Source: Rhizobium sp. G21 (GTDB lineage Bacteria; Pseudomonadota; Alphaproteobacteria; Rhizobiales; Rhizobiaceae). Taken from it: DNA of 64,000 nt. Positions 43,695 through 53,850 of the stretch are shown here, in pieces (the stretch's first letter is position 1; each line of letters opens with the position of its first letter). The stretch is from positions 2,551,501 to 2,615,500 of the forward strand of contig NZ_JACFXW010000001.1 in NCBI RefSeq assembly GCF_014158035.1, given 5' to 3'. Under the pieces are notes generated by a model that had not been told where the DNA came from, made no database searches, and worked only from the letters and a program-made list of their open reading frames with translations. The position numbers and the translations under genes were made by a program.

Positions 43695-44966
43695 TCAGAC
43701 CCCTTGATGACATTCCTGCAGACGGCGTTCGAGAAAGCCGCGTTCAGCAGCATTCTGTGATAGATTGCGTGCTATGGAAAAGGCGAGCGCTGCTTCCGAC
43801 CGCTTTCCTGTCCGCATCAAGAGATCGGCATGGGCGGCGTGAAACGGCTGATAGGCGCCGAGCAGCCGTCCCAGCGGCTCCAGAGCCGCGAGCGCCTCTT
43901 GAGGACTTTTCGCGAAGGAAAGGGCGACAATGCGATTGAGTTCGAAGATCGGATTGCTGAACCTCGCCGCCAATATGTCGTAGAGGGCCAGAATTTGCGG
44001 CCAGTCGGTCTCGGCGAAGCTCGGCGCCTCCGCATGCAGCGCTGCGATTGCCGCCTGTATTTGGTAGGGGCCCGGCATTCCTCGCTTGAGCGCCTGCTCG
44101 ATCGCCCGCCGGCCTTCGTCGATTTCGTCGCTGCGCCAGAGACGTCGATCCTGCTGTTCCAGCGTGGCGAGCGATCCGTCAGCATTCTGCCGCGAATCGC
44201 GGCGAGCGTGATGCAGCAGCATCAGGGCGAGCAGGCCTTCGACCTCGCCTTCGCCAAGGGCGAGGTCGTTGAGCAAACGGGCGATCCTGATCGCCTCCCC
44301 ACAGAGATCGGCGCGTAGCAGATGCTCGCCGGAGGAGGCGTAGCCCTCGTTGAACATCAGATAGACGACGGCCAGCACATTCTCCAGCCTTTCACGCCAG
44401 TCCTCGGGTCCAGGGACCTGATAGGCAATGCCGGCCTTGGCGATCTTGTGGCGGGCGCGGACCAGCCGTTGCGCCATGGCTTCTATCGTATCCAGAAAGG
44501 CGTCGGCCACTTCCTCCGTCTTGAGGCCGCAGATCGACCGGAGCGTCAGCGCCACGCTGGTTTTCCGGTCGAGGGCGGGATGGCAGCAGGTGAAGATCAG
44601 CGCCAGCCGTTCGTCGCGGATGAAATCTCGCTCCTCTTCCTCCTCCCTACGGGATTCGGCGAGCATGTCGTAGAGCCGGCCGATGTCCGGCGATTTTCGG
44701 TTGAAATTCTGCGCGCGACGCAGGCGGTCGAGCGCCTTTCGTCGCGCCGCCCGCATCAGCCAGCCTGTAGGCGAATGCGGGAGGCCGACCCGTCGCCAAT
44801 GCAGGAGCGCGGCTTCGACCGCGTCCTGCAGGCTGTCTTCGGCCAGTTGGAAGTTTCGCAAGACGCTGACGAGGCCCGACAGAAGGCGACCGCCATCCCG
44901 ACGCATTACGGCATCCAGCGCTAAAGCGACGTCGTCCTCATCAGCGCCTTGCGCTCCGGCCGTCAT
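43695..44966 (-). CDS. ECF sigma factor of the ECF42 type
   Basis: RNA polymerase sigma factor of 423 residues. Sigma region 2 is at about 20-90 (AEDSLQDAVEAALLHW, then GWLMRAARRKALDRLRR), and region 4 at about 125-185 (LTLRSICGLKTEEVADAFL). A long C-terminal extension of about 220 residues with TPR-like helices follows. That extension and the adjacent DGPF protein are features of group ECF42, which has no classical membrane anti-sigma factor. The ATG at 44966 overlaps the stop of the DGPF gene (ATGA). Confidence 0.88.
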   Translation of the reverse strand: MTAGAQGADEDDVALALDAVMRRDGGRLLSGLVSVLRNFQLAEDSLQDAVEAALLHWRRVGLPHSPTGWLMRAARRKALDRLRRAQNFNRKSPDIGRLYDMLAESRREEEEERDFIRDERLALIFTCCHPALDRKTSVALTLRSICGLKTEEVADAFLDTIEAMAQRLVRARHKIAKAGIAYQVPGPEDWRERLENVLAVVYLMFNEGYASSGEHLLRADLCGEAIRIARLLNDLALGEGEVEGLLALMLLHHARRDSRQNADGSLATLEQQDRRLWRSDEIDEGRRAIEQALKRGMPGPYQIQAAIAALHAEAPSFAETDWPQILALYDILAARFSNPIFELNRIVALSFAKSPQEALAALEPLGRLLGAYQPFHAAHADLLMRTGKRSEAALAFSIARNLSQNAAERGFLERRLQECHQGV

Positions 44967-45319
44967 TCCGCGTCGAAGATCATCAACGGGCGCACTTCGA
45001 CGGCGCCGCTCGCGGCATGCGGGATCATCGCGGCGAACTTCACCGCCTCGTCGAGATCCTTGCAGTCGAGAATATAAAAGCCGCCGAGCTGTTCCTTGGT
45101 TTCGGCAAAGGGGCCGTCCATGGTTTCGGTCTTGCCGCCGCGCACGCGCACCGTGGTCGCCGTCATCGGCGGCTGCAGGGCGTCGCCGCCGACATAGACG
45201 CCGGCTTCGGCATAGGCCTTGTTGCAGGCGTCGTAGCCGGCCATCATCTTTCCAAATTCGGGCGTATTGGGACGCTCGTCGGTTTCCGGATTGGTGTAGA
45301 TCAGCGCGATGTATTTCAT
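44963..45319 (-). CDS. YCII-related DGPF domain protein
   Basis: Small protein of 118 residues with the YCII-related fold and the name-giving motif in TMDGPFAETKEQLGGFYILD. The N-terminus is MKYIALIYTNPE. DGPF proteins are regular partners of ECF42 sigma factors and may be targets or modulators; the mechanism is not settled. Its stop overlaps the sigma start by four bases. Upstream 45320-45579 likely holds its promoter. Confidence 0.9.
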   Translation of the reverse strand: MKYIALIYTNPETDERPNTPEFGKMMAGYDACNKAYAEAGVYVGGDALQPPMTATTVRVRGGKTETMDGPFAETKEQLGGFYILDCKDLDEAVKFAAMIPHAASGAVEVRPLMIFDAE

Positions 45320-45493
45320 ACGAATCTCCTGTTTTCCGTCGCGGCCGCGTCGCGATCATCATGCGGCGAGACAAGGACGAACAGAGTTTTGCGGATCGAC
45401 ATCGTCCCGAGAAAATTTTGAAAAAAACCGGAATACGCACGCTTACGCCCCCGCCAAGCCTCTCGCCGGAGCGCCAGCATCTTAAAATCACGG

Positions 45494-45510
45494 AAAAAAA
45501 AAAAAGGGGG
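45494..45510. repeat. A12-G5 homopolymer tract
   Basis: Twelve A (45494-45505) run directly into five G (45506-45510), the longest simple tract in the window. It lies between the rlmN terminator and the DGPF gene start. It may be slippage-prone, and its length should be treated with caution given other homopolymer problems in this sequence. Confidence 0.6.
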
Positions 45511-45520
45511 CGCCTGCCAA

Positions 45521-45551
45521 AATAGAAACGCGACCCGTTTCCGGATCGCGT
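45521..45551 (-). terminator. Rho-independent terminator of rlmN
   Basis: A 9-bp stem with one G-T pair (45528-45536 with 45543-45551, 6-base loop) is followed on the minus strand by TTCTATTTT. It lies 28 bases beyond the rlmN stop. Confidence 0.7.
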
Positions 45552-45579
45552 CAAATCTTTCGGCCGACTGCAGGGCTTA

Positions 45580-46815
45580 TCAGTCGTCTTCGCCGTGATT
45601 GGCGATCATCATCGCTTCGAAGGCGAGGCGCTCGGTCTTGCGCATGCGCTCGGATTCCGACTTCAGCTGCCCGCAGGCGGCGAGAATATCGCGACCGCGC
45701 GGCGTGCGGATCGGGCTCGCATAGCCTGCCTGGTTGATGAAATCGGCGAAGGCCTCGATCGTTTCCCAGTCCGAACACTCGTATTTCGAACCCGGCCAGG
45801 GATTGAAGGGAATGAGATTGATCTTGGCCGGCACGCCCTTGAGCAGCTTGATCAAGTTCTTGGCGTCGGCAAGACTGTCATTGACGCCTTTCAGCATCAC
45901 ATATTCGAAAGTGATGCGGCGGGCATTCGACAGGCCGGGATAGGCGCGGCAGGCCTCCATCAGCTCCTTGAGCGGATATTTCTTGTTGATCGGCACCAGC
46001 TTGTCGCGCAGTTCATCATTGGTGGCGTGCAGCGAAATCGCCAGCATCACGCCGGTTTCCGCGCCGGTGCGATAGATTTCCGGCACGACGCCGGAGGTCG
46101 ACAGCGTGATGCGGCGCTTGGACAGCGACAGGCCGTCGCCGTCGGAGGCGACGAGCAAAGCGCGCTTCACGTTTTCGAAATTGTAGAGCGGTTCGCCCAT
46201 GCCCATCATCACGACATTGGTGACCTTGCGGCCCTCGGCCGGCACGATCGCGCCCTGCGGCGCTTCACGGTCCGGGAAATCGCCGAGCCGGTCGCGGGCG
46301 AGCAGAAGCTGCGAGATGATTTCCTCGGAGGTGAGGTTGCGCACCAGGCGCTGCGTGCCGGTATGACAGAAATCGCAGGTGAGCGAACAGCCCACCTGCG
46401 AGGAGATGCAGAGCGTGCCGCGGCCTTCTTCGGGAATATAGACCGTCTCGACCTCGACGGGGCGGCCCGCGCCGCGCGGCGGAAAGCGCAGCAGCCATTT
46501 GCGCGTGCCGTCATTGGAAATCTGTTCCTCGACGATTTCGGGGCGCGCGATGGTGAAATGCGTCTTCAGAAGCTGGCGCAGATCCTTCGACACGTTGAGC
46601 ATATGGTCGAAATCGGAAATGCCGCGAATATAGAGCCAGTGCCAGACCTGCTGCACCCGCATCTTCGCCTGACGCTGCGGCACGCCTTTCTCGACCAGCG
46701 CCTCGGCCAGTTCCTCACGGGTGAGGCCGATCAGCGAAGGGCGGTTTTCGAACGACAGGGCGTCGGGCATTAAAGAGGTCGGAGCCGAGGGGCTCACGGC
46801 GGTCATCATATCCAT
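45580..46815 (-). CDS. rlmN: Dual-specificity rRNA/tRNA methyltransferase RlmN
   Basis: Radical SAM enzyme that methylates C2 of A2503 in 23S rRNA and A37 in some tRNAs. The 411-residue protein has the CxxxCxxC cluster in [48 protein letters not shown] and the C-terminal cysteine in ILAACGQL. The start at 46815 gives [12 protein letters not shown], avoiding a non-homologous extension to 46929. It sits downstream of the ialB gene on the same strand, as in other rhizobia. Confidence 0.95.
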   Translation of the reverse strand: MDMMTAVSPSAPTSLMPDALSFENRPSLIGLTREELAEALVEKGVPQRQAKMRVQQVWHWLYIRGISDFDHMLNVSKDLRQLLKTHFTIARPEIVEEQISNDGTRKWLLRFPPRGAGRPVEVETVYIPEEGRGTLCISSQVGCSLTCDFCHTGTQRLVRNLTSEEIISQLLLARDRLGDFPDREAPQGAIVPAEGRKVTNVVMMGMGEPLYNFENVKRALLVASDGDGLSLSKRRITLSTSGVVPEIYRTGAETGVMLAISLHATNDELRDKLVPINKKYPLKELMEACRAYPGLSNARRITFEYVMLKGVNDSLADAKNLIKLLKGVPAKINLIPFNPWPGSKYECSDWETIEAFADFINQAGYASPIRTPRGRDILAACGQLKSESERMRKTERLAFEAMMIANHGEDD

Positions 46816-46969
46816 GGCAGAATTCCCTGAGCGGCACGCCCTGCGCTGCCTGCGACTGGATCGCGGCGCGGCATGCCCTGATAATGGGCCTTTTGCGAGC
46901 GCCTTATCATGGAAAGTCCCGCAAGTCACCCCTTCGCGCGCCTATCGGCAGCGGCTGTGCAGAAATGGC

Positions 46970-46995
46970 AAAGGCCGGGCGCTCAGCGCCCGGCC
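46970..46995 (-). terminator. Probable terminator of the IalB-family gene
   Basis: A perfect 10-bp GC stem (46973-46982 with 46986-46995, 3-base loop) is followed on the minus strand by three T. It lies 25 bases after the stop of the ialB-like gene. Confidence 0.6.
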
Positions 46996-47019
46996 TCGTC
47001 AGATTTCAGGTGAGACGCC

Positions 47020-47529
47020 TTACTGGCAGTTCTCGATCTTTTTCAGCGCGGCCGAAATACCTGAGAGCGAAAAGACGTAGCCTGTCTTCGTGCCCTTGCG
47101 CGATACGGCGCCCATGGTCATCGACTTGCCGGAGCGCATGGCCTGGACGAGGGCAGGCTCTTCGGCGGCGTTTTCGAGCCAGGCGGACTTGCCCTTGGTG
47201 AACATGGTGAAGGACTTGTCGTCGATCTGCACATTGACCTTGGAGCCGGCCTGCAACTCGTAGCCGAGCATGGCCTGCGGCTCATAGGAGATGTTCTGCC
47301 CGGGACGCTGGGTCACCAGAAAGAAGATGTCGCCATGATCGACATTGGCAGGGGTCAGCTGTTTGGGGTCCGGCACGGTGAGCACATAGCAAACCTTGCC
47401 GCTGCCGCCTTGGTAAAAATATGCGCCCCACGCCTTGAATTGCTCGATGCGCGTCGGCGCCTGGGCATAAGCGGACGTGGCGATGGCCGTGACGGCCAGA
47501 AGGGCGGCAGTCAGTGTTTTCGCAAACAT
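47020..47529 (-). CDS. Invasion-associated locus B (IalB) family protein
   Basis: Periplasmic protein of 169 residues with a signal peptide (cleavage after AYAQA, about 23-24). It has the IalB-type core with WGAYFYQGGSGKVCYVLTVP, the stretch DIFFLVTQRPG, FTMFTKGKSAWLENA and a C-terminal cysteine (ENCQ) that may pair with the first. The family is named from Bartonella but is widespread in non-pathogenic rhizobia, so the name does not imply virulence here. It lies just upstream of rlmN. Confidence 0.88.
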   Translation of the reverse strand: MFAKTLTAALLAVTAIATSAYAQAPTRIEQFKAWGAYFYQGGSGKVCYVLTVPDPKQLTPANVDHGDIFFLVTQRPGQNISYEPQAMLGYELQAGSKVNVQIDDKSFTMFTKGKSAWLENAAEEPALVQAMRSGKSMTMGAVSRKGTKTGYVFSLSGISAALKKIENCQ

Positions 47530-47751
47530 GATTTCCTTCCGATTAACTCAGGGACCGGCGCGACGGCGCGCGCCTTCTTTGCGGTCATTATGCCTTTATT
47601 CAGGTTACCAAACTCTCAACGACAGTCGCCTATCGACACAGGCGGCCGGGAGCGCGGTCGTCCTGGCAAGTCTCGTGTGATGCCGAACGACACCATGTCT
47701 TGCGAGTGAGAGCAGGAATTGGGCGAGAATGGGGCGAATCCGGCGCCCCGC

Positions 47752-48147
47752 TCAGCCTTTCGATTGGGAAGAGGCGAGTTTTTCGAGTTCGAGCGCCGTA
47801 TCGGCCTGATCGAAATGCTCTGGTTTCAGCGAGCTCCGCACGGCGGCGATCGCCGCGGCGAGCACCGCGATATCGTCACTGAACCCGACGACGGCCAGAA
47901 GATCGGGTATCGTGTCGAATGGCAGGATGAAATAGGCGAGCGCCGCCAACAGTATGGCCTTGACGCGACGGGGCGTGGCGGGATCGATCGCGCAATAATA
48001 GCTCGCCACTACGTCGCGGGCGAATGGAAGCCTGGAGAAAGCCTTCTTCAGCACCGGCCAAAAGCGCGTGCGGACCTTCGCCTCGCGCTTCTCCGTGTCG
48101 GCCTCTTCACCAGGCAACAAGATTTCACCGATTTTAATGTCGTTCAT
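47752..48147 (-). CDS. YkvA family protein (DUF1232)
   Basis: Protein of 131 residues with the DUF1232 core: AAPR-like linker, then ILLAALAYFILPFDTIPDLLAVVGFSDD, a hydrophobic hairpin with the typical P-D-x-I-P-D motif. Probably associates with the inner membrane. Function unknown. It is divergent from nothing close and follows phhB on the same strand with a 51-base gap, so cotranscription with phhB is possible. Confidence 0.88.
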   Translation of the reverse strand: MNDIKIGEILLPGEEADTEKREAKVRTRFWPVLKKAFSRLPFARDVVASYYCAIDPATPRRVKAILLAALAYFILPFDTIPDLLAVVGFSDDIAVLAAAIAAVRSSLKPEHFDQADTALELEKLASSQSKG

Positions 48148-48198
48148 AGCAGATCCTCGGCCCTTCCAACTGATGATATGGGGGAGAAGTTCCGCTGT

Positions 48199-48498
48199 TC
48201 AATGCCGCCGGGCGACCTTGTCCATGAAAGCGGCCAAGGCGATGTCGAGCTCGGTCAGGCCCTTGGCGGAATGCGTGGTGAGACGCACGTCGACATTCCG
48301 GTAGACGTTGCTCCATTCCGGATGATGATCGATCTTTTCGGCGTAGACGGCGCATTCCGCCATGAAGCCGAAGGCGGCGGCGAAATCCGCAAAGCGAAAT
48401 CGTCGGGATATCGAATCCCCGCCCTCGGCGAGCGTCCAGCCATCGAGTTCTTGTAGAGCGTTTTCGATCTCGCTAGGGATAAACCTGTCGCGCGCCAT
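48199..48498 (-). CDS. phhB: 4a-hydroxytetrahydrobiopterin dehydratase
   Basis: Pterin-4a-carbinolamine dehydratase (99 residues), which recycles tetrahydropterin after aromatic hydroxylation. The signature is AEKIDHHPEWSNVYRNVDVR with paired histidines, followed by LTTHSAKGLTELD, giving the three catalytic histidines. The start at 48498 (MARDRF) is preferred over 48513. No phenylalanine hydroxylase gene is in the window. Divergent from the phosphatase gene at 48528. Confidence 0.92.
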   Translation of the reverse strand: MARDRFIPSEIENALQELDGWTLAEGGDSISRRFRFADFAAAFGFMAECAVYAEKIDHHPEWSNVYRNVDVRLTTHSAKGLTELDIALAAFMDKVARRH

Positions 48499-48527
48499 GT
48501 CTCGCCTCCTCATCGCACCGGATCGCT

Positions 48528-49017
48528 ATGGATCATCGCAAGATTCTGTTCGTCTGTCTCGGCAATATCTGCCGTTCACCGCTCGGCGAGGGCATTCTTC
48601 GCCATCGCGCCGAGATGCGGGGATTGTCTCATCTCGTATCGACCGATTCGGCCGGCACCGGCGGCTGGCATCAGGAGAGGCCCCCGACGCTCGCTCGATC
48701 GCGATCGGGCGACGACGGGGGTGGACATTTCCGAGCAGAGAGCGCGAAAGATCAGCCCCAGCGATTTCAACGATTTCGATATGATCTTCGCCATGGATCG
48801 CAGCAATTTGCGCGACATCGTGCGCATCGCTCCGCATGATTCCAGCGCCGATATCCATCTGTTCATGGATTTCGTCAGCGGTGAACACCGTGACGTCCCG
48901 GACCCCTATTACGGCGACGACCGTGATTTCCAGAAGGTGTTCGACATGCTCGACGCCGGTTGCGCCAAGCTTCTCGACTTTCTCTATCCCCCAACCCGCC
49001 CGGGCGAGCGGGTTTGA
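48528..49017 (+). pseudogene. Low-molecular-weight protein tyrosine phosphatase, two frameshifts
   Basis: LMW-PTP with the catalytic loop FVCLGNICRSP (CxxxxxRS) at about 9-19, and the C-terminal general acid in VPDPYYGDDRDF. The frame moves twice: near GG at 48674-48675 (expected GWHQGEAPDARS) and at five G 48717-48721 (expected RRRGVDISEQ). One extra G at each gives a normal protein of about 163 residues. Two clustered homopolymer losses with all catalytic residues intact point to sequence error. Confidence 0.85.
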
Positions 49018-49032
49018 AGACGACTCAGGGCC

Positions 49033-49602
49033 TCAATTCCAGTGCGGCGCCCGGCGCTTTCTGCCGGGGATATCGAGCGGATAGACTTCTTCGACCACAT
49101 AGGGTCCGCCGCCGACCGAATCGCGCGACGACATCACCACGAATCGCGTGACGGTGAAGGGGCCGGCCGAGAAATTGCCGCGCCCATTCATATAATGCAC
49201 GACGTCTTCGACCCGGGCGTTTTTCAGCCGCGCCAAGGTTACATGCGGCATGAATTTTCTCGGTTCGGGCGGCAGTCCGATCCGTTGACAAACCCGCTCT
49301 ATATCCGCCTGCAGCGCGTTCAACGCAGCGGACGGCTGCACGCCTGCCCAGATACTGTGGGGTTTCTTGGAGCCGAACAGGCCCGTTCCAACCAGCGACA
49401 GGTCGAACTGTGTTCGATGAACGCGATCGAGGCCGTTGACCAGATCATCGGCTGTGCGGTGATCGACATCGCCGATGAAGCGCAGGGTGAGGTGGAAATT
49501 CTCCCTGTCGATCCAACGCGCTCCGGGAAGTCCACCCCGCAACAGTGACAGACTCAAGGCTGCGCTCTGCGGGATTTCGAGGGCGGTGAACAATCTCGGC
49601 AT
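49033..49602 (-). CDS. thpR: RNA 2',3'-cyclic phosphodiesterase ThpR
   Basis: 2H phosphoesterase of 189 residues, opening RNA 2',3'-cyclic phosphates. Both HxTx motifs are present: FHLTLRFIG (about 46-54) and PHVTLARL (about 129-136). The start MPRLFTALEIP at 49602 fits the family better than 49632. It converges with the phosphatase gene, with 15 bases between the stops. Confidence 0.93.
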   Translation of the reverse strand: MPRLFTALEIPQSAALSLSLLRGGLPGARWIDRENFHLTLRFIGDVDHRTADDLVNGLDRVHRTQFDLSLVGTGLFGSKKPHSIWAGVQPSAALNALQADIERVCQRIGLPPEPRKFMPHVTLARLKNARVEDVVHYMNGRGNFSAGPFTVTRFVVMSSRDSVGGGPYVVEEVYPLDIPGRKRRAPHWN

Positions 49603-49699
49603 GACGAGCTCCTCGAATCGCTTCTCTGACATGAACGAATCATTAATTCGGCGTCAGCGCAATTGATGTTTCCAGATTATCCCGCAGCGCATAAAAAAT

Positions 49700-50346
49700 T
49701 CATGAACCGAGGTTTTTGAGAAACATTTCTGCTACCGGCAGAAACTTGTCAGCCATCACATCGGTTCCCTTGCCGTTGGGATGCATGCGATCCTCGAGCT
49801 GTAGCGAGGGGTCCAAGGCGACGCCGTCCAGCACGAACGGATAGAGCGCGACGTCATATGTCTTGGCGAGATCCGGGTAGATCGGATTGAAGGCGGCGGC
49901 GAAATCCTGGCCGAGATTGGGCGGGGCGAGCATGCCCATCATGACGACCGGGATGTTGCGCTCCTTGAGGCGCGCGAGAATTGCGTCGAGGTTCTTGCGC
50001 GTTTCGGTCGGCGGCAGGCCGCGCAAGGCGTCATTGGCGCCGAGTTCCAGGATCACGCCGTCGGTTCCGTCCGGCACCGACCAGTCCAGCCGGGCGAGAC
50101 CGTCGGCGGTGGTGTCGCCGGACACGCCCGCATTGGTGATCGTCACGTCGAAGCCTTTGTCTCTCAGCCTTTTTCGAGCCGCGCCGGGAAGGCCTCGTCC
50201 GGCGGCAACTGATAGCCGGCCATCAACGAATCGCCGAGGCCGACGAGATTGATCGGTTCGGCGCGCGCCGCCGTACCTAATCCCGACAGGATCGCAGCGA
50301 GGCCCGCGAGAGATAACAAAGTCTTGAACGCGGCTTTAAATCTCAT
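49700..50346 (-). pseudogene. Arylesterase / lysophospholipase (TesA-like), frameshifted
   Basis: Periplasmic SGNH hydrolase with a signal peptide ending TAARA. The catalytic Ser lies in GLGDSLMAGY, followed by the Asn block LELGANDALRGL and the Asp/His pair in DRMHPNGKG, so all four blocks are present. The frame is lost in five T at 50170-50174 (A on the coding strand); six gives EKRLRDKGFDVTITN and about 215 residues. It is divergent from the ABC pair, matching the E. coli tesA-ybbA-ybbP arrangement. Likely homopolymer error. Confidence 0.85.
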
Positions 50347-50421
50347 CACTCGTCTCCTACCTTGCGATGCGGAAAAAGAGGCGGCTTGCGCCTCGTCAAA
50401 AAGATATAGGACCGGCGCCCC

Positions 50422-51098
<677 letters not shown>

Positions 51099-51102
<4 letters not shown>

Positions 51103-53651
51103 CGGGCGCGGGATCGCTCTTCAGAGACTGGTCGCTGGCCTGGCGCTTCGCCATTCGTGAAATGCGCGGAGGTCTGAGCGGCTTCAGGATCTTCATCCTC
51201 TGCATTCTTCTCGGCACGGCCGCCATCGCCGGCGTCAATTCGGTCGCCGCCTCGATGTCGGAGGCGCTCGAAGGCCGCGGCCGCGAAATCCTCGCCGGCG
51301 ACATTCGCTTCGAGCTCAAGCAGCGGGAAGCCAATACGGCCGAACGCGCCTATCTCGACAGTCTCGGCGAGGTCGCCGTGGCCTCCAACATGCGCTCCAT
51401 GGTGCGCAGCGAAGACAAGACGCGGCAGACGCTGTCCGAACTCAAGGCGGTGGACGGCCTTTATCCCCTCTATGGCGCATTCGTGGCCGATCCCGACCGG
51501 CCTCTCGCCGAGTTGCTCGCGGAGCGGGACGGCGTTTATGGGGCGCTGGCGCAACCGATGCTGCTCGACCGGCTCGGCGGCAAGGTGGGCGACAGGGTCC
51601 TGATCGGCGATATGCAGATCGAAATCCGCGGACGGATCGTCTCGGAGCCCGATCAGCTATCCGACGGCTTCGCGTTTGCGCCGCGTCTGTTGATTGCACG
51701 CGACGCGCTGGTCAAAAGCGGCCTGATGCAGACGGGCAGTCTGGTCGACAACAACTACCGGATCAAGCTTCCGGCGGGCGCGAAGAGCAACGGCCAGATC
51801 CGGCGCGAGGCGCAGGCGAAATTTCCCGAAGCCGGCTGGGCCATCCGCGGATCGGGCAATGCCGCGCCGGCTCTGTCCAACAATATCGAGCGCTTTTCGG
51901 AATTCCTGACGCTGGTCGGGCTCGCGGCGCTGGCCGCCGGCGGCGTCGGCGTCGCCAACGCCGTGACCGCCTATCTCGACGCAAAGCGCGGCGTGATCGC
52001 CTGCTTCAAGAGCCTGGGCGCTCCCGGCCGATTGATCGTCATGGTCTATCTCATCCAGATCCTGCTGATCGCGACGCTCGCGATCATCGGCGGTCTCGCG
52101 GTCGGGGCGGCGATCACGCCGGTGGTGGGCTATTTCCTCAAGGGTTATATGCCGGCGCCGGAGGGGTTGACGCTCTATCCCCGCGCCCTCGGTCTCGCCG
52201 CGCTCTTTGGCCTGCTGATCACGCTCGCATTTTCGATCCTGCCGCTCGGACGCAGCCGCCTCGTGCGGGCGACCGAGCTCTTCCGCAGCCAGAGCGAGAC
52301 GGGCTGGCGCGTGCCGGCGCGATATTACATCGCAGCGGGCGCAGTGTTTATGGCGGTTGCGGCGCTGGCCGTCTTCTCGGCCGAACAGCGCTTCCTCGCC
52401 TTTGTCTTCGTGGCCTCGACCGCGAGCGCCTTTCTCGTTCTCAGGCTGGTCGCCGTCGGCGTCGCCGCGCTTGCCAGGCGCGTCCGGCAGGTTCGTTCGC
52501 CGGCGCTGAGACTGGCGATCGGCAATATCCATCGACCCGGCGCGCTGACGAGTTCGGTGATCCTGTCGCTGGGGTTGGGCCTCACGCTTCTGTCGGCGCT
52601 CGCATTGATCGAGGGCAATCTGCGCGGCAGCCTTGCCGGCGCGATGGCCGAAAAGGCGCCGAACTTCTTCTTCATCGATATCCAGAACCGCGACATCGAC
52701 GGCTTCAGGAACGTGGTGAAGAGGACGGCCCCGAACGGCGACGTCGGCAGCGTGCCGATGCTGCGCGGCCGCATCCTCGCTTTCAACGGCGAGGATGTGC
52801 AAAAGCGCAGCGTGCCGCAGGAGGCGCGCTGGGTGCTGCAGGGCGACCGCGGCATTACTTATTCCGAAACCGTGCCGGAAAATTCCCGCGTGGAAGAGGG
52901 CGCATGGTGGGACAAGGATTACAGCGGCGAGCCGCTGGTGTCCTTCGCCAGCGAAGAAGGTCGTCAGCTGGGTCTCAAGATCGGCGACACCGTGACCGTC
53001 AATGTTTTGGGCCGCAACATCACCGCCAGGATCGCCAATTTCCGGGAGGTGGAATGGCGCTCGATGTCGATCAATTTCGTGATGGTCTTCTCGCCCAACA
53101 CCTTCAAGGGGGCGCCGCATGCCTGGCTGGCGACGTTGACGGATCATACCGCCACGCCTGCCGACGAGCAGGCGGTGATGCGCTCGGTCACCAACGCCTA
53201 TCCCGGCATCACCTCGATCCGTGTCAAGGACGCGCTCGACATCGCCTCCAATCTCGTCGGACAACTGGCCACCGCCGTCCGCGCCGCCGCCTCCATCGCT
53301 CTGGTCGTCTCCGTGCTGGTGCTGTCGGGCGCGATCGCCGCCGGCAATCGCGCCCGCATTCACGACGCGGTGGTGCTGAAGACGCTCGGCGCCCGACGCT
53401 CGATGCTGATGCGCGCCTATTTCTACGAATATGCGCTGCTCGGTCTGTCGGCGTCGATCTTTGCCTTGGCCGCGGCATCGGTCGCCTCCTGGTATGTGGT
53501 GACGGAGATCATGGAGTTGCCGTTCCGGTTCCTACCGGGCGCTGCGCTCTGGACGCTCGCGGTGGCGCTGGTGGTGACGGCCGGCACCGGCTTTCTCGGA
53601 ACCTGGCGGGTGCTCGGACAGAAAGCCGCGCCCGTTCTGCGCGAGCTTTGA
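51099..53651 (+). CDS. FtsX-like ABC transporter permease (YbbP-like)
   Basis: Large inner-membrane permease of 850 residues with two FtsX domains. A first helix is near 25-45. A periplasmic domain follows (about 50-265), then helix groups at about 265-400 and 410-510, a second periplasmic domain (about 520-700) and a final FtsX unit (about 720-845). Length and arrangement match YbbP. It works with the ATPase just upstream; substrates may be lipids or hydrolysis products linked to the arylesterase, which is inference. Confidence 0.92.
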
Positions 53652-53787
53652 GCCGAGGTGAAGACCGCTTTTCGACCCGCTTTACCATGGGTTGAAGAAG
53701 CTTGCGCATTTGTCATGCATTCGGGCTTGCCAGCGGCAGCGCCGGGTCCCATATTCACGACATGCTTGCTGGAGCTCCGCGAGCTGC

Positions 53788-53830
53788 GCCGGCGATCCCC
53801 TCACACGAGGCGGCTGGCGGATCAACAACG
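53788..53830 (+). ncRNA. Candidate ybhL RNA motif (leader of the bax inhibitor gene)
   Basis: About 20-60 bases before the ybhL-type gene an RNA structure can form: GATCC (53794-53798) pairs with GGATC (53819-53823), enclosing CCTC/GAGG (53799-53802 with 53807-53810, ACAC loop) and an asymmetric CGGCTGGC bulge. A conserved RNA called the ybhL motif is known upstream of such genes in Rhizobiales; I infer identity from position and structure, without a covariance-model check. Confidence 0.5.
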
Positions 53831-53850
53831 GAGCTTTGTTAGAGGAAACA

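Noticed and set aside
47020..47529. Virulence factor implied by the name IalB
   Set aside because: The family is common in free-living rhizobia; there is no other virulence context.
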